In this document: positions 8,953 to 18,122 of the stretch, in pieces | Layout: every line of letters begins with the position of its first letter | Numbering within the stretch: the stretch's first letter is position 1 | From: DATAOG01 sp963753685 | GTDB taxonomy: Bacteria; Pseudomonadota; Alphaproteobacteria; Geminicoccales; Geminicoccaceae | DNA: 64,000 nt | Direction: 5' to 3' | NCBI GenBank assembly: GCA_963753685.1 | Contig: CAVWDE010000014.1 | Location: 72,694-136,693, forward strand | Notes under the pieces: generated by a model | Databases searched by the model: none | What the model saw: only the letters and a program-made list of their open reading frames with translations | Told to the model about the DNA's origin: nothing | Made by a program: the position numbers and the translations under genes

Positions 8953-8982
8953 GGCCCGGGAGCGCGCGAGCACCCCCGGGCC
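8953..8982 (-). terminator. Intercistronic hairpin downstream of the double binding-protein gene
   Basis: An 8-bp inverted repeat, GGCCCGGG at 8953-8960 and CCCGGGCC at 8975-8982, has a 14-nt loop and lies between the binding-protein stop (9009) and the cyclase start (8901). There is no U-run. It is better read as an mRNA 3'-end stabiliser or partial attenuator that raises binding-protein expression over the downstream enzymes. Confidence 0.4.
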
Positions 8983-9008
8983 CGTCAGCGTGGTCGCAGG
9001 AGCCGTCG

Positions 9009-9965
9009 CTACTCGGCGCCTTCGGTCGCCTTGAGGATGGTGTCGACATTGGCCTCGGTGACGAAGATCAGGCCCGAGTCGCCGATCGCCGGCAGTGGGT
9101 TCTGCAGCCAGTGATCCATGTTCAGATTGCGGATGATGTCGTTGTGGAAGGTATAGAGATACGACACCCCGAAGAAGTCCATGGTCTCGTACTTCTCCAT
9201 GTTGATCATCTTGACCGAGCCGTCCTTGATCGTGTTGAGAAAGTCACGGCCGGCCTCGTTGGAGGTGATGATGATCTTGCCGGCCTCGCCGGCCTCGACG
9301 ACCGCGCGGACGATCCCGGGACCCGCCTCCGAGTCGAAGCCGACCATGCCGGTGAGATCCGGGTGGCCCTGGATGATGGCGGCGGTGTTGGCCGCCACCT
9401 GCTCGACGTTGGTGCCGGACTCCTCGTCGGCCACCACCTTGACCCCCGGGCACTCCTTGGCGAGGGCATCGCGCAGGCCCTGGCGCGCCTGGATGAAGTT
9501 GCTGGCGGCGAGGAACGAGATGGTGCCGATCTCGCCGGCCTTGAGGCCCGCTTCGGCGTGGTAACGGCACTGATACTCACCGTGCTGATAGCCGAGGTTG
9601 TACCAGTTGGTGCCGAGGTAGGTCAGGCGCTTGGACATCGGCAGGTCGCCGTCGGTGACGATCGTCGGCACCTTCTTCTCGATGCACTTGTCGACCTCGG
9701 AGGCGAGCGCGTCGTCCCAGCCGCCGACCACGATCACGCCGGCCGGATTCTTGGTGCATTCGGCATCGACGGTGGTGATGAAGGCGCCCAGATCGACCGC
9801 CGTGGGACCCGCGATCCGCACTTTGACGTTCAGCGCCTTGCGCGCCAACTCCAGGCCCGGGTAGACCCGCTCCACGAACAGCGGCAGGTTCGAGGCGTTG
9901 CTGATCCAGACGTATTCCTGATCCTTGCGGCTCGGGTCGCCGATCGGCACGTCCAGGCCGGTGGG
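9009..9965 (-). repeat. Tandem in-frame duplication, copy B (C-terminal domain)
   Basis: This second unit of the duplication is displaced by exactly 966 bp from copy A along its whole length. For example, CTGATCCAGACGTATTCCTG on the plus strand begins at 9901 and again at 10867. It contains the stop codon and lacks a signal peptide. Confidence 0.9.
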
Positions 9966-11012
9966 CGCCGCCTTGGGCGATGCCGGATCGGTCGCCGCGA
10001 GGAGCGTATCGACGTTCTCCGCGGTGATGAAGATCAGGCCCGAGTCGCCGATCGCCGGCAGCGGGTTCTGCAGCCAGTGCTCCATGCCCAGGTTGCGGAT
10101 GATGTCGTTGTGGAAGGTGTAGAGGTACAAGACGCCGAAGAAGTCCATCGTCTCGTACTTCTCCATGTTGATCATCTTGACCGTGCCGTCCTTGATCGTG
10201 TTGAGGAAGTCACGGCCGGCCTCGTTGGAGGTGATGATGATCTTGCCGGCCTCACCGGCCTCGACGACCGCGCGCACGATCCCGGGGCCCGCCTCGGAGT
10301 CGAAGCCGACCATGCCGGTCAGATCGGGGTGGCCCTGGATGATGGCCGCGGTATTGGACGCCACCTGCTCGACGTTGGTGCCGGACTCCTCGTCGGCCAC
10401 GACTTTGACCCCCGGGCAGTCCTTGGCGAGCGCATCGCGCAAGCCCTGGCGCGCCTGGATGAAGTTGGTGGCGGCAAGGAACGAGATGGTGCCGATCTCG
10501 CCTTTCTTGAGGCCCGCCTCGGCGTGGTAGCGGCACTGATACTCGCCGTGCTGGTAGCCGAGGTTGTACCAGTTGGTGCCGAGGTAGGTCAGGCGCTTGG
10601 ACATCGGCAGGTCGCCGTCGGTGACGATCGTCGGCACCTTCTTCTCGATGCACTTGTCGACCTCGGAGGCGAGCGCGTCGTCCCAGCCGCCGACCACGAT
10701 CACGCCGGCCGGATTCTTGGTGCACTCGGCATCGACCGTGGTGATGAAGGCAGCCAGATCGACCGCCGTCGGGCCGGCGATCCGCACTTTGACGTTGAGC
10801 GCCTTGCGCGCCAATTCCAGGCCCGGGTAGACCCGCTCCACGAACAAGGGCAAATTCGAGGCGTTGCTGATCCAGACGTATTCCTGATCGCTGCGGCTCG
10901 GGTCACCGATCGGCACGTTCAGCCCGGTGGGTCCTTCAGCGCGGGCCGGCGTGCCGGCCAGGGTCGCCAGGAGCGCGACCAGCGCGAGTGCGGATAACCC
11001 CGTCCGTCTCAT
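9009..11012 (-). CDS. Sugar ABC transporter binding protein with two tandem-duplicated domains
   Basis: The 667-residue precursor has a Sec signal (LSALALVALLATLAGTPARA) and then two nearly identical periplasmic-binding domains of the ribose-binding (Peripla_BP_4) type. Residues 28-349 are copy A and 350-667 copy B. By eye they differ at about 16 of roughly 318 aligned positions, with no indels. The join is direct: a short linker ending SPKAA runs straight into PTGLDVPIGDPSR, and copy B has no signal peptide. Family members are normally about 320-350 residues. The start at ATG 11012 has a GGGAGG ribosome site; an upstream in-frame Met at 11063 would spoil the signal peptide. It lies downstream of the RbsA-like and RbsC-like genes. 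Both copies keep the same pocket-region residues, so they probably bind the same ligand. Confidence 0.88.
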   Translation of the reverse strand: MRRTGLSALALVALLATLAGTPARAEGPTGLNVPIGDPSRSDQEYVWISNASNLPLFVERVYPGLELARKALNVKVRIAGPTAVDLAAFITTVDAECTKNPAGVIVVGGWDDALASEVDKCIEKKVPTIVTDGDLPMSKRLTYLGTNWYNLGYQHGEYQCRYHAEAGLKKGEIGTISFLAATNFIQARQGLRDALAKDCPGVKVVADEESGTNVEQVASNTAAIIQGHPDLTGMVGFDSEAGPGIVRAVVEAGEAGKIIITSNEAGRDFLNTIKDGTVKMINMEKYETMDFFGVLYLYTFHNDIIRNLGMEHWLQNPLPAIGDSGLIFITAENVDTLLAATDPASPKAAPTGLDVPIGDPSRKDQEYVWISNASNLPLFVERVYPGLELARKALNVKVRIAGPTAVDLGAFITTVDAECTKNPAGVIVVGGWDDALASEVDKCIEKKVPTIVTDGDLPMSKRLTYLGTNWYNLGYQHGEYQCRYHAEAGLKAGEIGTISFLAASNFIQARQGLRDALAKECPGVKVVADEESGTNVEQVAANTAAIIQGHPDLTGMVGFDSEAGPGIVRAVVEAGEAGKIIITSNEAGRDFLNTIKDGSVKMINMEKYETMDFFGVSYLYTFHNDIIRNLNMDHWLQNPLPAIGDSGLIFVTEANVDTILKATEGAE
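9966..10931 (-). repeat. Tandem in-frame duplication, copy A (N-terminal domain)
   Basis: This first unit, 966 bp (322 codons), directly follows the signal peptide. Silent differences from copy B are scattered while the protein is about 95% identical. This suggests an old duplication held by selection or partly homogenised by gene conversion, not a recent assembly duplication. Confidence 0.9.
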
Positions 11013-11095
11013 GATTTCCTCCCTTTTTGCCCGCTCGCGCCCTCGATGGAATCTCCGGCGCACCTGTTCGAAGTGGTCTCAACCGGCGCCCACCG

Positions 11096-12136
11096 TCAGG
11101 CACGGCTGCGCGCCCGCGCGAACTGGTCCAGCCCGACGCTGATCAGCAGCACGATGCCGACCACGATCAGCTGCCAGAAGGGGTTGATCCCGGCGATGAT
11201 CATGGCGTTCTGCAACAGCGCCATCAGGAGCACCCCCAGGAAGGCGCCGAAGATGGTGCCGACGCCGCCGGACAGGCTGGCGCCGCCCAGCACCACGGCG
11301 GTGATGACCTTCAGCTCGACGCCCTGCCCCGCGAGCACCACCGCCGTGTTCAGGCGTGACGCCAGCAACGCGCCCGCGAGCCCGGCCAAGAGCCCCATGA
11401 TCACGAAGAAGCTGAACACCGTCCGGTCGACGTTGATGCCCGACAGCTTCGCCGCCCTGGCATTGCCCCCGATGTAGTAGGCTTGGCGGAAATACCGGGT
11501 GCGGCCGACCAGGAAGACGAACAGCAGGACGATCACCGCCATGAACCAGAAGGGCGAGTAGATGCCCAGGATCTCTGTCTGGCCGAACACGGTGTAGCCA
11601 TGCCCGATGTTGGTGACGCCGGCGCCGGAGACCAGCTGGAGCAGGCCGCGGTAGATCGACAGCGTCGCGAGGGTGGCGATCAGCGCATTGATCTTGAACC
11701 TGGTGACCAGGACGCCGTTGACGGCGCCGAGCAGCACGCCCCATGCGCAACCGACCAGGAACGCCAGGATGGGGGGGAAGCCCAGGTATTTGGCGGCCAG
11801 ACCCGCCATGATGCCGGAGAAGCCGAGGATGCCGCCGATCGAGAGGTCGAACATGCCGGCGATCAGGAGCACCATCATGCCGCAGGCCAGGATGCCGGTC
11901 TGAGCGGTATCGAGCAGGACGACGGCCGCGTTCGGGCCGCGCGTGAAGGTGGTGGGCTCGAGGACGGTCATCACCGCGATCAGGGTGCCGATCAGAACGA
12001 TGAGCAACAGCTGCCGCTCCGTGGCGATCCGGACGAGCAGGTCCTTGCCGCGCGAGCGCTCGATGGCCGGGCGTTCGACCGCTTCGCCGGGCACGACCGC
12101 AGCGCTGGTACCGGAGGACGGAAGGTCGCTGCTCAT
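11096..12136 (-). CDS. Sugar ABC transporter permease (RbsC-like)
   Basis: This 346-residue inner-membrane permease belongs to the ribose/xylose (BPD_transp_2) family. A hydrophilic N-terminus of about 40 residues precedes roughly eight to ten helices. The family loop with ATLATLSIYRGLLQLVSGAG and the later GGNARAAKLSGINVDR segment (coupling-helix region, EAA-like GxNxxAAxxSGI) are clear. The end GINPFWQLIVVGIVLLISVGLDQ is also typical. It overlaps the ATPase gene stop by 4 bp (ATGA) and is followed by the binding-protein gene after 83 bp, so one operon encodes the whole importer. Confidence 0.92.
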   Translation of the reverse strand: MSSDLPSSGTSAAVVPGEAVERPAIERSRGKDLLVRIATERQLLLIVLIGTLIAVMTVLEPTTFTRGPNAAVVLLDTAQTGILACGMMVLLIAGMFDLSIGGILGFSGIMAGLAAKYLGFPPILAFLVGCAWGVLLGAVNGVLVTRFKINALIATLATLSIYRGLLQLVSGAGVTNIGHGYTVFGQTEILGIYSPFWFMAVIVLLFVFLVGRTRYFRQAYYIGGNARAAKLSGINVDRTVFSFFVIMGLLAGLAGALLASRLNTAVVLAGQGVELKVITAVVLGGASLSGGVGTIFGAFLGVLLMALLQNAMIIAGINPFWQLIVVGIVLLISVGLDQFARARSRA

Positions 12137-13711
12137 GCCGTAGTGTGCTCCAGCTCGTGACGGGCTCTGGGGGCGGCGAGTTCCAGGATGGCGATCTCGG
12201 TGGCGGTCGCGGCGTCCAGCTCGCCGGCCACCCGACCCTCCGACATGACCACGATCCGATGCGCGAGCGCCAGCACCTCCGGCAGGTCGGAGGACACCAC
12301 CAGCAGCGCGATGCCGCTGGCGGCCAGGTCACGCAGGATGCGGTAGAGGTCGGCCTTGGAACCGACGTCGACGCCGCGGGTCGGCTCGTCGACGATCAGG
12401 ATGCGCGGCTTGCGCGCCAGCCACTTGGCGAGCAGCACCTTCTGCTGGTTGCCGCCCGACAGATAGCGCACCTCGCGCTCGACGCTCGGGGTGGCGATGC
12501 GCAGCTCGTCGGCGTAGTGCTGGCTGACCTTGCCCATCTCGGGCTTGGACAGCAGACCCGAATGCGTGTACGCGGCGAGGTTGGCGGCGACCACGTTGGC
12601 GGTGATCGTGAAGTCGGTGAACAGGCCGCTTTCCTTGCGGTCCTCCGGGAGCATGGAGATGCCGGCAGCCATCGAGTTCGGCAGGACTGCGCGGGCGCAG
12701 CTCGCGGCCTTCGACCAGCACGCTGCCCGACTGGATCGGGCGCGCGCCGAAGATGGCCTGGCAGGCCTCCGTGCGCCCGGCGCCGACCAGGCCTGCAAGG
12801 CACAGGATCTCGCCGTAGCGCAACGCGAAGGAGGCCCTGACCACCGGGTCCGCGACCAGGTCCCGGACCTCGAGGGCGACGGCCGCATCGGTCGCGGCGC
12901 GACGGGGATCGGGCTCAAAGGAGAGTTCACGCCCGACCATCAGCGAGATGAGCTCGTCATGCGTCACCGCTGCCGTCTCGCGGACGCCCGTGACGCGGCC
13001 ATCCTTCATGACCGTGACGCGGTCGGAGATCTCGAAAATCTCGGCCATGCGGTGCGAGACGTAGACGACCGCGACGCCCTGGGCCGCAAGGCGCCTGATG
13101 ACCCGGAAGAGGTGGCGGCCTTCGTTGATGGTCAAGGACGAGGTCGGCTCGTCGAGGATGAGCAGCTTGAGATCATGCGAGAGGCCCTTGGCGATCTCGA
13201 CCATCTGCTGCTGGCCTGGGGACAGCAGGGCCACCGATGTGCGCGGGTCGATGTCGACCTCCAGATCGGCCAGGATCCTCCGCGTACCCTCATACATCGG
13301 GGCCCGCCGGACGACGCCCAGCGCGTTGACCGGCTGGCGGCCGGCGTAGACGTTCTCGGCGACGCTGAGCGCACCCACGAGGCTGCGCTCCTGGTAGACC
13401 ATGGCGATTCCGGCGTCGGCGGCGCCCTGCTCGTTGAGGCCGACGATCGAGGTGCCGTCGACCTCGATGGCGCCGCTGTCAGGCTGATACACGCCCGCGA
13501 CCAGGTGCATGAGCGTCGACTTGCCGGCGCCGTTCTCGCCGATCAGCGCGTGCACCTCGCCGCGCCGGACCTCGAGCGAGACGTCATCGACCGCACGGAC
13601 GCCCGGGAAGGTCCTGATCACGTTGCGCATGGCCAAACGCGGCCGCTCTGAGGACGCTCCCCCATCGCCCGGCCCGGCGGCCACGGTCGCGGTTCCCGCC
13701 TCCTGGCTCAT
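12133..13711 (-). pseudogene. Sugar ABC transporter ATPase with two nucleotide-binding domains (RbsA-like), frameshifted
   Basis: This is the dual-domain ATPase that drives the neighbouring importer. The first domain is complete: Walker A GENGAGKST, signature LSPGQQQMVEIAKGL, Walker B LLILDEPTSSL. The second has a degenerate Walker A (LVGAGRTEA), signature YLSGGNQQKVLLAKWLA and Walker B ILIVDEPTRGVDVG. The frame breaks near 12676: RSPAE runs out of frame while the expected continuation SMAAGISMLPEDRK is in the next frame. One extra base in GAACTCGATG (an A or C just before TCG/CTCG) explains it. Both halves are otherwise intact and the 3' end keeps the ATGA overlap with the permease. A sequencing error is therefore as likely as a true mutation. 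Start ATG 13711 was chosen; MRNVIRTF, 27 codons later, is an alternative. Confidence 0.85.
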
Positions 13712-13919
13712 GGCTGGCCGGAGCGCCGACGGGCTCGCGGACCTGGCGCCTGCGGCATGCTGGCCATCTCCGGTGCGACCGCGTGCATTCGTCTGTCCAG
13801 GGAGCGCTCGAGCGCCCGCCGGACCCGGCACGGGTATTCACACAACTATGCGCCGCCCGGATGGACCATGTCAAAGGGGTGGCCCGCCCGAACCAGGTCG
13901 GTGACTGGTGCTTGGCGCG

Positions 13920-14846
13920 TCACTCGGTCACTTCGGTCCAGGTCGCGTCGGGATCGTAGGCGTCGATCGCGGCCGCCGCCCGGGCCGTGTCGGGACCGAG
14001 GTCCTTCTCGAACACCTTGCCCTGGTGGTTGACCAGGAAGGTCATGATCCCCGAATGTCCGTATTCCGCCGGCCAGGCGATCAGCGCGAAGCCGGCGATC
14101 ATGTTGCCGTTGATCACGTAGTCGTAGGCGCCGCCGGGCGGGTTGGCGCCCTGCCGGGTCAGGATCCGATAGTAGTAGCCATTGTAGGGATCGCCGACGT
14201 CGTGGGTCTCGACCGCGGCCGCGAGCAGGGGCCCAATCGGGCTTTGCGCCTGGTCGCCCTCGGACGGCCAGTAGAGCCCGTCGTGCTGGCCCGGCGAGCT
14301 GCGGATGTGCTGCGCATACTCCAGCACCTGATCGCCGTCGCGATCTGCGCTCGCGTATTCGTTCTGGGCGTCGACATAGGCGCGCACGCTGTCGATGGTG
14401 CTGAGCTCGTTGCGGCCGATCCGCTGATTGGCGAGCTCGTCGACGCCGGCTTCGGTATCGAAGCGCCAGACGCCGCCGCTCTCCACGATCGGGATCGGCA
14501 GAGGCGAGGCGCGCGGGCCGACATAGGCGATCCGGCGACCCTCACCGTCGGGGCGCAGCTCGAGGCTCTGATCGGCGGCGGCGACGAACCGCGCCTGCTC
14601 CTCGTGCGCGGCATCGCGGTCCTGGCCGAGGATCTGGTCCGCGTACTGGGCCCCGAAGATCGCGAGGACCGCATCGTCGTCCTGGCGCTTCAAGGCCTCG
14701 AGCAGCGCCGCCATCGCCGCTTCCGGTGAATCGAAAGTCCGCTGCGCCTGCGCGCGACCAGCTCCCGGTGCGAGCGTCCAGACCAGGCCGACCAGCGCGG
14801 CGGCCACCACCAGCCGCAGATGCGCCTTGTGCCCTTGCAGCATCAT
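13920..14846 (-). CDS. DUF2950 family secreted protein
   Basis: This 308-residue protein has a Sec signal (LVVAAALVGLVWTLAPGAGRAQA). Seen motifs are TFDSPEAAMAALLEALKRQD at the start of the mature part, PYNGYYYRILTRQG near residue 220, and AWPAEYGHSGIMTFLVNHQGKV near the end. This is the pattern of DUF2950, a family of unknown function often encoded next to DUF3300. Here the start overlaps the stop of the DUF3300 gene by 4 bp, so the two are translationally coupled. Its place is periplasmic or cell-surface; no catalytic residues can be named. Confidence 0.88.
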   Translation of the reverse strand: MMLQGHKAHLRLVVAAALVGLVWTLAPGAGRAQAQRTFDSPEAAMAALLEALKRQDDDAVLAIFGAQYADQILGQDRDAAHEEQARFVAAADQSLELRPDGEGRRIAYVGPRASPLPIPIVESGGVWRFDTEAGVDELANQRIGRNELSTIDSVRAYVDAQNEYASADRDGDQVLEYAQHIRSSPGQHDGLYWPSEGDQAQSPIGPLLAAAVETHDVGDPYNGYYYRILTRQGANPPGGAYDYVINGNMIAGFALIAWPAEYGHSGIMTFLVNHQGKVFEKDLGPDTARAAAAIDAYDPDATWTEVTE

Positions 14847-16465
14847 CTCTTCCCCCTGCGGCTCTGGCTGCCGCGCTGCTGGCCGCTCGCGGCCGCCTTG
14901 CCACCCCCGCCGCCCTTCTGGGCGAACGCGCTGCCACCTCCACCGCCGCGGTTCGGCTTGATCTCGGTCTTGGCACCGGTCCGGCTGTGAAGGCCCCGGT
15001 TGGAGTCCCGCCTGGCCTCGCTCGCGCTCCTGGCGCCGCCAAAGGCGCTCGCCGCCTGCGTCTGCTTCCTGTCGCCGGGCCGCACGGCCGCCTTCTTGCT
15101 GCTCGCAGCCGCCGGGCGCGCCTGGGCGCTGCTGGCTGGCTTGGCCTTTGCCTTGGCCTGATCGACCCTCCCGGTCAGCTCCTTGCCGCCGGGCGACTGG
15201 CGGGTGGCAAGCGCGGGGGATTTCCTGGCGCCGCTGGTGGCGAGGCCCGAGGGTTTGCTCCTGGTCGCGGGCGCCGCGGCGGGGGCGCGGGTCTGCGTCT
15301 GAGCATACTTGCGGTTGAGCTCCTTCTTGGTCTGCTCGCGCTGCTCCGTGACCTGCGCATCCCGCTTCAGGCGCTCGTTCTCGGCCCGGAGCTTGAGATT
15401 GTCGGTATTGCCCGCCGGGCCGCCGCCACGATTGACGGTGATGGTCGAGTCCTCGATGTTGACGTTGCCGCGACTGACGCTGTTGCTATCGCCGTGGTCA
15501 TGGTCGTCATCGTCGTCGGCGATCGCCCAACCGACCAGGCCGCCGACCACGGCGCCGCCCGCGAAGGTCGCAGCGGTGCCGAGCCATGAGGGCGACGGGT
15601 CGGAGTAGGTCATCGGCGGGGGCGGGTAATAGCCCGCTGCGGGATAGGCCGGTGCGGCGGCCGGCACGGCTTGGGTCTCCGGCGCCGGGGCCGGCGCAGG
15701 CTCGGCGGCCGGCGCGACCGGCTCGCTCGGCGCCGTCGCCTCCGCCTCGGGAGCGGCCGCCTCGGCGCCCGCGACCGCGGGCTCAGCCGCCGGGGCCTCG
15801 GCGGTGCTGTAGAGCGCCGTCAGCAGGGCCTCGGGGTCGTACTGTGGGATGAAGACGGCATCCGGATCGGTCGGCCTGATGCTGATGTTGTCGCCTTCGA
15901 CGACCACGATCATCTTGTCGTTGCTCTCGAGCCCGCCGACCGCGCGCATGAAGGAGCGGACGTCCTGGACCGCGTCCTGCACGCCCTCGAGCTGGTCCAG
16001 AACGGCCTCACCCAGCGTCTGGGTCCAGTCGAGGTCGGCGTTCATCTGGCGGATCACGGTCGGATAGTTGAGCAGGCCGACCACGCTCTGGTCCCAGTCC
16101 GGGTCCGGCGTCAGCGATGGATCCTCTGCGTAACGCTCCAGAAAGCGCGCCGCCTGGACGATGTCGAGCGGCGCCAGCGACGCCTGCAGCGTCAGCACCA
16201 GCACGAGGTCAGGGTAGAGCGCGACCGGCGCGACCAGCGCCTGCAGCTCCTCGGGCGACAGCGCCCCCGCGGACGGCGCGCTGGGTTCTTCCGGATCGAC
16301 CGCGGGCGCCACCTCGACGGCGGCGGCAGCCGGCGCCGCCGGGGCAGGCGCCTGCGGGGTGTCCTCGGCCCTGGCTTCGAGCTCGCCAAGCATCAGCACG
16401 ATCGCGAACATGGCCGAGGCGGCCAGCAGCCCGCATCGACCAGCATACCCCTCCCGCGACGTCAT
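14843..16465 (-). CDS. DUF3300 family secreted protein with basic low-complexity tail
   Basis: The 540-residue protein begins with a signal-like segment (GLLAASAMFAIVLMLGELEARA). A Pro/Ala linker leads to the DUF3300 domain at about residues 60-230, with VALYPDLVLVLTLQAS and AVFIPQYDPEALLTALY. Next come an Ala/Pro/Glu-rich spacer, a hydrophobic glycine segment (TAATFAGGAVVGGLVGWAIA) and an aspartate/histidine run. The C-terminal 170 residues are Lys/Arg/Gly/Ser-rich, charged and probably disordered. ATG 16465 was chosen because an upstream in-frame Met would hide the signal. It is coupled to DUF2950 by an ATGA overlap. The glycine-rich hydrophobic segment and polybasic tail suggest attachment to the envelope or to nucleic acid or polysaccharide, which is inference. 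Confidence 0.85.
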   Translation of the reverse strand: MTSREGYAGRCGLLAASAMFAIVLMLGELEARAEDTPQAPAPAAPAAAAVEVAPAVDPEEPSAPSAGALSPEELQALVAPVALYPDLVLVLTLQASLAPLDIVQAARFLERYAEDPSLTPDPDWDQSVVGLLNYPTVIRQMNADLDWTQTLGEAVLDQLEGVQDAVQDVRSFMRAVGGLESNDKMIVVVEGDNISIRPTDPDAVFIPQYDPEALLTALYSTAEAPAAEPAVAGAEAAAPEAEATAPSEPVAPAAEPAPAPAPETQAVPAAAPAYPAAGYYPPPPMTYSDPSPSWLGTAATFAGGAVVGGLVGWAIADDDDDHDHGDSNSVSRGNVNIEDSTITVNRGGGPAGNTDNLKLRAENERLKRDAQVTEQREQTKKELNRKYAQTQTRAPAAAPATRSKPSGLATSGARKSPALATRQSPGGKELTGRVDQAKAKAKPASSAQARPAAASSKKAAVRPGDRKQTQAASAFGGARSASEARRDSNRGLHSRTGAKTEIKPNRGGGGGSAFAQKGGGGGKAAASGQQRGSQSRRGKR

Positions 16466-16602
16466 TTTGTCTGTCCCCTTGCGGGTATCATTGACCGCGA
16501 CCCTAGGTCCGCGAAGCCGATGCCACAAGCGTGACACCGCCGAGCCGGGCCCGCCCTCCGAGCGCGGCAGGGCCCGCGGACCTTGCCGTTGAAAGGCGGC
16601 GC

Positions 16603-17832
16603 TCATAGCAGCAGGAGCCCCTTGGCGATCTTGAGCAGCTCCTTGACCGGCAGCTGGGTGGCGCCGGCGGCGACCAGCGGCAGCAGTGCTGCGCCGGCGA
16701 CCGGCAGGATCGCCGCCCGTGAGATCAGGTAGGTGGACAGTTTCTGGGCCGCCGCATAGAGCTTGGCAGTATCCGGAAGGTCGCCGGCGGCAGAGGCATC
16801 CGCGTCGGCCGCGGCGCTCAGGTTGCGGCCGAGCAGCGCGCGCTCGAGCGCGCGCTCATGGCGGGTGGCGGCGGCGCTGGCGGCGAGGACAGTCGTCTCC
16901 TTGAGCCGCTTCAGCGGCCCGGTGAACGCCAAGAGCGGTGCGCCGAACAGAATCATCACCACGACCAGCCAGGCGGTCATGAGCTGGCCGTAGGCGGCGG
17001 CCGTGAGCTCGCCCCGCAGCAGCGTGTGCGCGATCGCCGCGCCGAGCACGCAGCTGAGCGCGAATACGAAGGCGGCGAACGCGTTCGGGTACTGGCCGAT
17101 GAAGGCGAGACCGCCGGCGCCGTCCGGATGGGTCGCGACCAGGCGCAGCTCGAGCCGCGCGAGATCGCGCAGCAGCAGGCCCCAGACGGCATGCCGCCAC
17201 AGCCAGCGCAGCAGCAGGAACCAGAACATCGGGCTGCTGACCAGCGCGCACCACCAGCCCGCGGCGGTGAGCCGCGCCCCCTCGGGGCCCACGACCACGA
17301 TCCAGGAGGAGGTCTCGCCAGCCAGGAACAGCTCGGCGCCGCCCAAGGTGATCGCATAGGCCGCGAGCACGCAGACCAGCTCGGCGAGGTGCGCATCACG
17401 CCGGCGCAGCGCCCGCACCACCGCCTCGGCCGCAGCCGGCATCGCGCCGGGGGCGAGCAGCGGCGCACGCACGAACTGGCCGAGATGGACCCGCAGCCGC
17501 TCCTCGACCATGCGCTCCATCAGCACGAAGATGCCGATCGCGATCACGAAGCGCGCCCAGGCGCCGAGATCGAGCAGGAACGGCCGGCTCGCGGCCGGAC
17601 CGATCGCATGGCCCGCGAGCGCGCTCAGCAGCAGCGGCACCCCCCAGGCGAGCCCGACCAGGATCGCAGCGCGCCGGCCCGCCTGCAGCGCCTGCGCGCG
17701 CAGCAGCCCGAGCCGAACCTGCAGATCGTAGAACGGCCCGCCGCGCGCGATCAGAAAATCCCCGATCGGGCGTGCAGAATCGCCGGCCACTCCGGCCGCC
17801 GCTGCGCTCTGGTCCAGGGTCGCGACGCTCAT
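16603..17832 (-). CDS. Uncharacterised polytopic membrane protein
   Basis: I do not recognise this 409-residue protein. From ATG 17832 (GGAGGAG ribosome site 8 bp upstream) it has a soluble N-terminus including IGDFLIARGGPFYDLQVRLG. About seven hydrophobic helices follow between residues 50 and 310, including AAILVGLAWGVPLLLSALAG, MFWFLLLRWLWRHAVWGLLL and LMTAWLVVVMILFGAPLLAF. A soluble Ala-rich stretch and a final hydrophobic segment (AAILPVAGAALLPLVAAGAT) end the protein. An arginine-rich loop RLRVHLGQFVRAPLL repeats the style of the N-terminal part. It is the third gene of a minus-strand cluster with two small unknown genes. The open frame continues upstream to 18390 but that part overlaps the small genes. 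Confidence 0.75.
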   Translation of the reverse strand: MSVATLDQSAAAAGVAGDSARPIGDFLIARGGPFYDLQVRLGLLRAQALQAGRRAAILVGLAWGVPLLLSALAGHAIGPAASRPFLLDLGAWARFVIAIGIFVLMERMVEERLRVHLGQFVRAPLLAPGAMPAAAEAVVRALRRRDAHLAELVCVLAAYAITLGGAELFLAGETSSWIVVVGPEGARLTAAGWWCALVSSPMFWFLLLRWLWRHAVWGLLLRDLARLELRLVATHPDGAGGLAFIGQYPNAFAAFVFALSCVLGAAIAHTLLRGELTAAAYGQLMTAWLVVVMILFGAPLLAFTGPLKRLKETTVLAASAAATRHERALERALLGRNLSAAADADASAAGDLPDTAKLYAAAQKLSTYLISRAAILPVAGAALLPLVAAGATQLPVKELLKIAKGLLLL

Positions 17833-17876
17833 GGTCGGCGGCTCCTCCTGCGCGGGCCTGTCTGCCGACGCCAGGG

Positions 17877-18083
17877 TCAGCGGCCCATCCTCTCCATGAC
17901 GTACCGATTCCAATAGGGTGTCCGGCACACCAGCGCCTTGCCGGTGCCTTCGTAGACCCGCAACCGGGCCTCGCCGGAGAACATCGACTGGACGAGCGTG
18001 GTCGCGCGGCGGAGGCGATAGTCGAGACCCTCGGTGCGCGCGGGCACCTGCGTGTGGCCGCCTGCCATCTTGTCCCGGTCCAT
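17877..18083 (-). CDS. Small hypothetical protein (68 aa)
   Basis: This 68-residue, mostly soluble, basic protein of unknown function has a strong ribosome site (GGGAGGGC five bases before ATG 18083). It lacks a signal peptide. The middle has a helix-like LRRATTLVQSMFSG, then VYEGTGKALVCRTPYWNRYVMERMG. It is 39 bp downstream of a small secreted protein gene and 44 bp upstream of the membrane-protein gene. Placement and ribosome site are the main support. Confidence 0.5.
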   Translation of the reverse strand: MDRDKMAGGHTQVPARTEGLDYRLRRATTLVQSMFSGEARLRVYEGTGKALVCRTPYWNRYVMERMGR

Positions 18084-18122
18084 CTCTGCCCTCCCGGTCG
18101 AGGCGGCCCTGTGGCTTCCGGC

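Noticed and set aside
9111..10997. A 628-codon plus-strand open frame opposite the double binding protein
   Set aside because: It mirrors the duplication on the other strand, lacks a ribosome site and signal, and has no recognisable domain.
13804..13815. GCGCTCGAGCGC palindrome upstream of the sugar ABC operon
   Set aside because: A short GC palindrome is common at this base composition and no regulator gene is adjacent.
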